Shown here one piece after another: positions 60,659-64,000 of a stretch of DNA of 64,000 nucleotides. The stretch is taken from the NCBI RefSeq assembly GCF_014650755.1, contig NZ_BMVO01000027.1:22617-86616 (forward strand). Reading direction: 5' to 3'. The notes beneath the pieces were generated by a model. That model made no database searches and was not told the DNA's origin. It was given only the letters and a program-made list of their open reading frames with translations. Within the stretch, counting starts at the first letter, position 1, and every line of letters starts with the position of its first letter. The position numbers were made by a program, and so were the translations under genes. The stretch comes from Streptomyces chryseus (GTDB lineage: Bacteria > Actinomycetota > Actinomycetes > Streptomycetales > Streptomycetaceae).

Positions 60659-61650
60659 ATGCAGCGGCGGAGCATGTAGCAGTGGTGGGCGCAGGCGTAG
60701 CAGGTTTGACCGCGGCGTACATCCTCCAGCAATGCGGTGACGCCACCCTGTACGAGGCGGACACCAGGCTCGGCGGTCACGCGCACACGCACGAACTGAG
60801 CACAGGAGACGGCCGGCCGCTTCGTGTCGACAGCGGGTTCATCGTCCACAACGAACGGACTTACCCGCTGCTGCTCCGGTTGTTCGACGAGCTCGGAGTC
60901 ACCACCCAGCACTCCGACATGAGCATGTCGGTGCGCTGTCAGGGCTGCGGACTTGAGTACGCGGGAGCCCGCGGCCCCGGCCGGCCTGTTCGCCGGACGC
61001 AACGCGGTGCGCGGGAGTTACCTCCGGCTGCTTGCGCAGGTGGCCGTCTTCCACCGGCATGCCCGCCGTGTTCTTTCCTCAGGCAGCCAACCCGCCTACA
61101 CCCTGCGCCAGTTCCTCGACGACGGCCCCTACACAACCTACTTCGACTCCCACTTCGTCATACCGCTCGTGTCAGCGGTATGGTCCTGCGCGCCCGAGAC
61201 CGCCATGCAGTACCCGGCCCCCTACCGGTTCCGTTTCCTGGACCATCGCGGCCTTCTGCCCGTCAAGGGCTCGCCGCAATGGGAGACGGTGACCGGCGGG
61301 TCGGTGGAATACGTGGACCGGATCGCCAAACAGCTCACCACCATGCACACAGGCACTCCCGTACGAGCAGTGCAGCGCTTCGCCGAGCGCGCACGGGTGA
61401 CGACCGAGGACGGCGACACCCAGGAGTACGCCGCTGTGGTGATCGCTGTCCACCCCGATCAGGCGCTGCGCCTGCTCACCGATCCCACCGAGGACGAGCA
61501 GAGGGTGCTCGGAGCGTTCCGCTACTGCCGCAGTCCGACGGTTCTGCACACCGACACCACACTGCTGCCCCGCTCCACCGCGGCGCGGGCGTCGTGGAAC
61601 TACTTCATGCCGTCCTGTGAAGCGCCTGCCGACGCGGTGCAGGTCAGCTA
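60659..61650 (+). pseudogene. FAD-dependent amine oxidase-type protein remnant
   Basis: A good RBS (GGAGG) precedes ATG 60659, but that frame stops at once; the protein continues in another frame as VAVVGAGVAGLTAAYILQQC, ADTRLGGHAHTHEL, VDSGFIVHNERTYPLLLRLF, then shifts again near 60975 to AGLFAGRNAVRGSYLRLL, FDSHFVIPLVSAVWS, YRFRFLDHRGLLPVKGSPQW and NYFMPSCEAPADAVQVSYL. It then runs straight into a methyltransferase fragment, so its 3' end is deleted. Confidence 0.8.
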
Positions 61651-62085
61651 CCTTCGCCGCCGCACAGCACCGCAAGATCGACCGGCTGCTCGACCTGGCA
61701 GGCGTAGGACCGGGCACCCGTCTGCTGGAATCGGCACAGGGTGGGGCGAGCTGGCACTGCGGGCCGCCGAGCGCGGCGCTCAGGTGACGACGGTGACGCT
61801 CTCCGCCGAACAACGTGACCTGGCCCAGCACCGTCTGCGCGAAGCGGGGGTGGCCGACCGGGTGACCGTGGACCTGTGCGATTACCGCCAGGTGCGAGGC
61901 ACGTACGACGCGGTGGTGAGCGTGGAGATGATCGATGCGGCCAAAGCCGACTACTGGCCCGTCTACTTCACCACCCTGCGCGAGCGTCTCGCCCCCGGCG
62001 GACGGATAGCACTGCAGACGATCACCATGCCCCACCAGCGGTGCTCACCACCGCCCGCACCCACACCTGGATCAGCAAGTACGCA
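61651..62085 (+). pseudogene. Cyclopropane-fatty-acid synthase-like methyltransferase remnant
   Basis: Beginning inside the gene with FAAAQHRKIDRLLDLAGVGP, then IGTGWGELALRAAERGAQVT (SAM-binding), VTLSAEQRDLAQHRLREAGV, DYRQVRGTYDAVVSVEMID and RLAPGGRIALQTITMPHQR, it ends TTARTHTWISKYA and is cut. It lacks the N-terminal 150 and C-terminal 100 residues of the family, and two frameshifts disrupt it. It is the middle piece of the collapsed operon. Confidence 0.8.
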
Positions 62086-62377
62086 TCAGGGACCGCGGTT
62101 TGTGGAGTTGGACACGCCACCCCAACTACTTCGGCGACTTCCTCCTCTGGTGGGGCCTGTTCCTCATGGCTGCGGCACCTGGCAGGCCGCAGCCATCTCG
62201 CTAGTATCTCCCGTGGTGATGACGCTCCTGCTGACCCAGGGCAGCGGCAAAAGACTGCTGGAGAAGCACATGGCCAACCGCCCGGGATACGCCGCGTACG
62301 CGGCCCGCACCAGCGGCTTCTTCCCGCGCCCTCCGCGCCGTCCTGCCCGCCACGACGAACAACGAGGCACACGATGA
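62086..62377 (+). pseudogene. DUF1295 (steroid 5-alpha-reductase-like) membrane protein, 3' remnant
   Basis: The fragment begins RDRGLWSWTRHPNYFGDFLL WWGLFLMAA, the family hallmark, then shifts frame to AAISLVSPVVMTLLLTQGSG, KRLLEKHMANRPGYAAY and FFPRPP, ending TGA 62375-62377. That stop overlaps the alpha/beta hydrolase start (ATGA), so the 3' end and the coupling are original while the 5' part was lost. Confidence 0.8.
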
Positions 62378-63138
62378 AGACCCCAAGCCCGTCCCACCAC
62401 GAGCAACGCCGCACCGGCCACAACGCCTTGCGGCTACGGGTCGCCCCGCCCGCCTCCAAGGCGGCAATCCTGCTCCTGCACGGTGGTCGCTCGGACGCCC
62501 TGACGCCACCACCGCTGCTCAATCTGCCCAGCGCACGCATGCGCCCTTTCGGTACCGCGATTCTCAAGGCGACATCCGAACACGATGTACTGCTGGCCTC
62601 AGTGCGCTACCGCTACCGCGGCTGGAACGGATCGCGCACCGACCCCGTGCACGACGCGCAGGAGGCTCTCGACGAGTTGAAACTGCTCGCCCCCCTCAGG
62701 CCGGTCGTCCTGGTCGGACACTCCATGGGCGCGCGAGCCGCACTGCGCGTCGCAGAACACTCCCACGTCAGCGGCGTCGTGGCCCTCGCACCGTGGTGCC
62801 CCCCGGGCGAACCCGTCGCTCACCTCAGAACCAAACAGGTGATAATCGTCCACGACGAACACGACCGCGTCACCAACGCGCACGACTCATGGGACTTCGT
62901 ACGAAGGGCACGGCGCGCCGGAGCACAGGCGTGCGGCATCACCATGCCCCGCGGCGGACACGCCATGCTGCGCGACGCGGGTACCTGGCACCGGCTCACG
63001 GCGGCCCTGACCGCGGGCATCCTTGGTGCGCAGCCCTTGCCGTCTTGCTTGACCGAGACGCGGGCAGATGACAGCGCGGTCGTCAGTGCGCACCGCGTTC
63101 TTGAGGATCTCCCCCGCGCAGTCGGTTGGAAAGGGTGA
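62374..63138 (+). CDS. Alpha/beta hydrolase
   Basis: A 254-residue protein with ILLLHGGRSDALTPPPLLNL (oxyanion loop), the nucleophile elbow VLVGHSMGARAALRVAEH (Ser in GHSMG), VIIVHDEHDRVTNAHDSWDF (acid) and ITMPRGGHAML (His), so the triad is complete. The ATG overlaps the previous stop. It is the only intact member of the collapsed operon. The C-terminal 35 residues extend past the usual fold. Confidence 0.88.
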   Translation: MKTPSPSHHEQRRTGHNALRLRVAPPASKAAILLLHGGRSDALTPPPLLNLPSARMRPFGTAILKATSEHDVLLASVRYRYRGWNGSRTDPVHDAQEALDELKLLAPLRPVVLVGHSMGARAALRVAEHSHVSGVVALAPWCPPGEPVAHLRTKQVIIVHDEHDRVTNAHDSWDFVRRARRAGAQACGITMPRGGHAMLRDAGTWHRLTAALTAGILGAQPLPSCLTETRADDSAVVSAHRVLEDLPRAVGWKG

Positions 63139-63376
63139 GGCCCCGCTTCTACTTGCCAGCGGTCGGGCAACGTGCATGCTTTGCCCTCCCGTTCGCGACG
63201 CATCGCGTACTCGAAAGTCGCCCAAGGCCAGCAGCCAGCCCGTCCAACCACGGGCCGGCCCCGTAAGGGCCATACCGGACCGACAGCTCTACAGGGTGTG
63301 CGCAGACGGTGGCAACAAGGCCTCGACGAGGCCGCGGACACCGGGCTGTGCCTTTTCCATCGAGGATCGGAGTTCC

Positions 63377-63889
63377 ATGGCTCGCACGTTCAGCGTTTCT
63401 GACAGCGTCATTATCGAGGCCAGCCCTTCGCTGGTCTACCAACATGTCTGCAACCCGGCGCTCATGGGCCGCTGGAGCCCGGAGAATCTCGGCGCCACGC
63501 TGAGTGCCCAGCAGGGGCCGGCTCATGTCGGCATGGTCTTCGACGGCCACAACAAGCGAGGTGCGCTCCGCTGGACTACACGATGCACTGTGACCGCGGC
63601 CGAGCAGAATGAGCTCTTCCGCTTCCGGGTCCACGCCATCGGCCTGAAACAACCGCGGCTGCGGGGCCCCATCGCTACCTGGGAGTACCGGTTCGAACCG
63701 ACTCCCGAGGGCACCAAGGTGACCGAGACGTGGACCGACGACCGTCGTTCCTGGCCCGACTCTGTAGCGAACCTGTTCGATAAAGCCGCAACGCGCGGCT
63801 CTACCTTCGCCGACTTCCAGCGCACCAACATCCGCATCACCCTGCGCAACCTCAAAGCGGCGCTCGAATCCCCATCCGAGATCCGCTGA
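63377..63889 (+). CDS. SRPBCC family protein
   Basis: A 170-residue START/SRPBCC-fold protein: FSVSDSVIIEASPSLVYQHV, NPALMGRWSPENLGA, GMVFDGHNKRGALRWTTRCT, NELFRFRVHAIG, WEYRFEPTPEGTKVTETWTD and FADFQRTNIRITLRNLKAA. This is the polyketide cyclase/dehydrase-like group binding a hydrophobic ligand; many act as lipid or pigment carriers. ATG 63377 follows CGGAG. A 238-base gap precedes it. Confidence 0.88.
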   Translation: MARTFSVSDSVIIEASPSLVYQHVCNPALMGRWSPENLGATLSAQQGPAHVGMVFDGHNKRGALRWTTRCTVTAAEQNELFRFRVHAIGLKQPRLRGPIATWEYRFEPTPEGTKVTETWTDDRRSWPDSVANLFDKAATRGSTFADFQRTNIRITLRNLKAALESPSEIR

Positions 63890-63944
63890 GGGCCACAGCC
63901 ACTGCGATGGGCCTTACGGCGATAACTTCCGAACGGCTCGCCTC

Positions 63945-64000
63945 TAAGACTTGTCCCGTAACTGCTGGTCAGGGGTGAGATGATCTTGGCGTGTCTGGTG
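63945..64000 (+). mobile_element. Probable left end of an IS5-family element cut by the window edge
   Basis: GACTTGTCCCGTAACTG near 63950 looks like a terminal repeat, and GTG 63991 opens VSGV, the start of a common Streptomyces IS5-type transposase (from memory VSGVITASEP). Too little is visible to be sure. Its C-terminal counterpart is the scar at 13856-14147. Confidence 0.45.

Noticed and set aside
1..64000. CRISPR arrays, tRNA and rRNA genes
   Set aside because: No regularly spaced identical repeats with unique spacers, no cloverleaf with a recognisable T-loop, and no rRNA-like stretch was seen by eye.

Overview
The base composition (very GC-rich, third-position GC), the gene families and the many Tat/Sec-secreted proteins point to a Streptomyces or close relative. 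The window looks like accessory, possibly subtelomeric, DNA. Intact genes alternate with frameshifted and truncated genes, and there is one complete insertion sequence, several transposase scars and one insertion sequence cut by the right edge. No rRNA, tRNA or CRISPR was seen.

Layout. 1-9.5 kb: 3' end of a dihydrolipoamide dehydrogenase, two decayed genes around a perfect 23-bp inverted repeat, a P450, an MBL-fold hydrolase with an operator-like palindrome, a class A beta-lactamase divergent from a LysR regulator, an intact IS5-family element (6390-7462), a DapA-family aldolase, a B3/4-domain protein and a CsbD protein. 9.7-14.8 kb: RHS debris followed by two tiny membrane proteins, an AMIN-like secreted protein, a broken DUF6308 gene, an Imm5-like protein and more scars.

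14.8-27 kb is a cell-envelope island. Three secreted peptidoglycan-type enzymes (penicillin-recognising serine hydrolase, M23 peptidase, NlpC/P60) each end in a related SH3-like domain with a C-terminal Cys. Beside them are a sigma factor, a VanX-like D-Ala-D-Ala dipeptidase preceded by repeats spaced 10-11 bp, five small secreted SH3-like proteins, a lipoprotein, an I36-type inhibitor-like protein and a large SARP/NB-ARC/TPR regulator. I infer one secreted wall-remodelling or wall-defence system.

27-45.7 kb: decayed XRE regulator, beta-helix pectate-lyase-like protein, sigma/membrane protein pair, FG-GAP protein, a small ORF with a perfect Shine-Dalgarno, GNAT, DNA-binding-like protein, cold shock protein, TerC with a Cys-rich tail, NfeD/SPFH pair, DUF4383, SAV_915-like protein, a diaminopimelate decarboxylase, and insertion-sequence remnants.

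45.7-56.6 kb is the second major system, all on the minus strand. It holds SbnA- and SbnB-like enzymes (together making L-2,3-diaminopropionate, Dap), an Fe(II)/2-oxoglutarate dioxygenase, an NRPS (partial C - A - PCP - TE), and a membrane protein resembling the C-terminal half of epsilon-poly-L-lysine synthetase (PCP, membrane segments, left-handed beta-helix domains) but without an A domain. A glutamate synthase small subunit lies immediately upstream. Glutamate is the nitrogen donor for SbnA, SbnB releases 2-oxoglutarate, the dioxygenase can consume it and GltD can help regenerate glutamate, so the set reads as a Dap-based peptide or polymer pathway with its own nitrogen loop.

56.8-64 kb: an I36-like secreted protein, a SigK/RskA/fasciclin-lipoprotein trio like the mycobacterial SigK locus, an RsbW-like kinase, a three-gene operon collapsed by deletions into one scar (60659-62377), an alpha/beta hydrolase, an SRPBCC protein, and the probable start of an IS5-family transposase at the edge.
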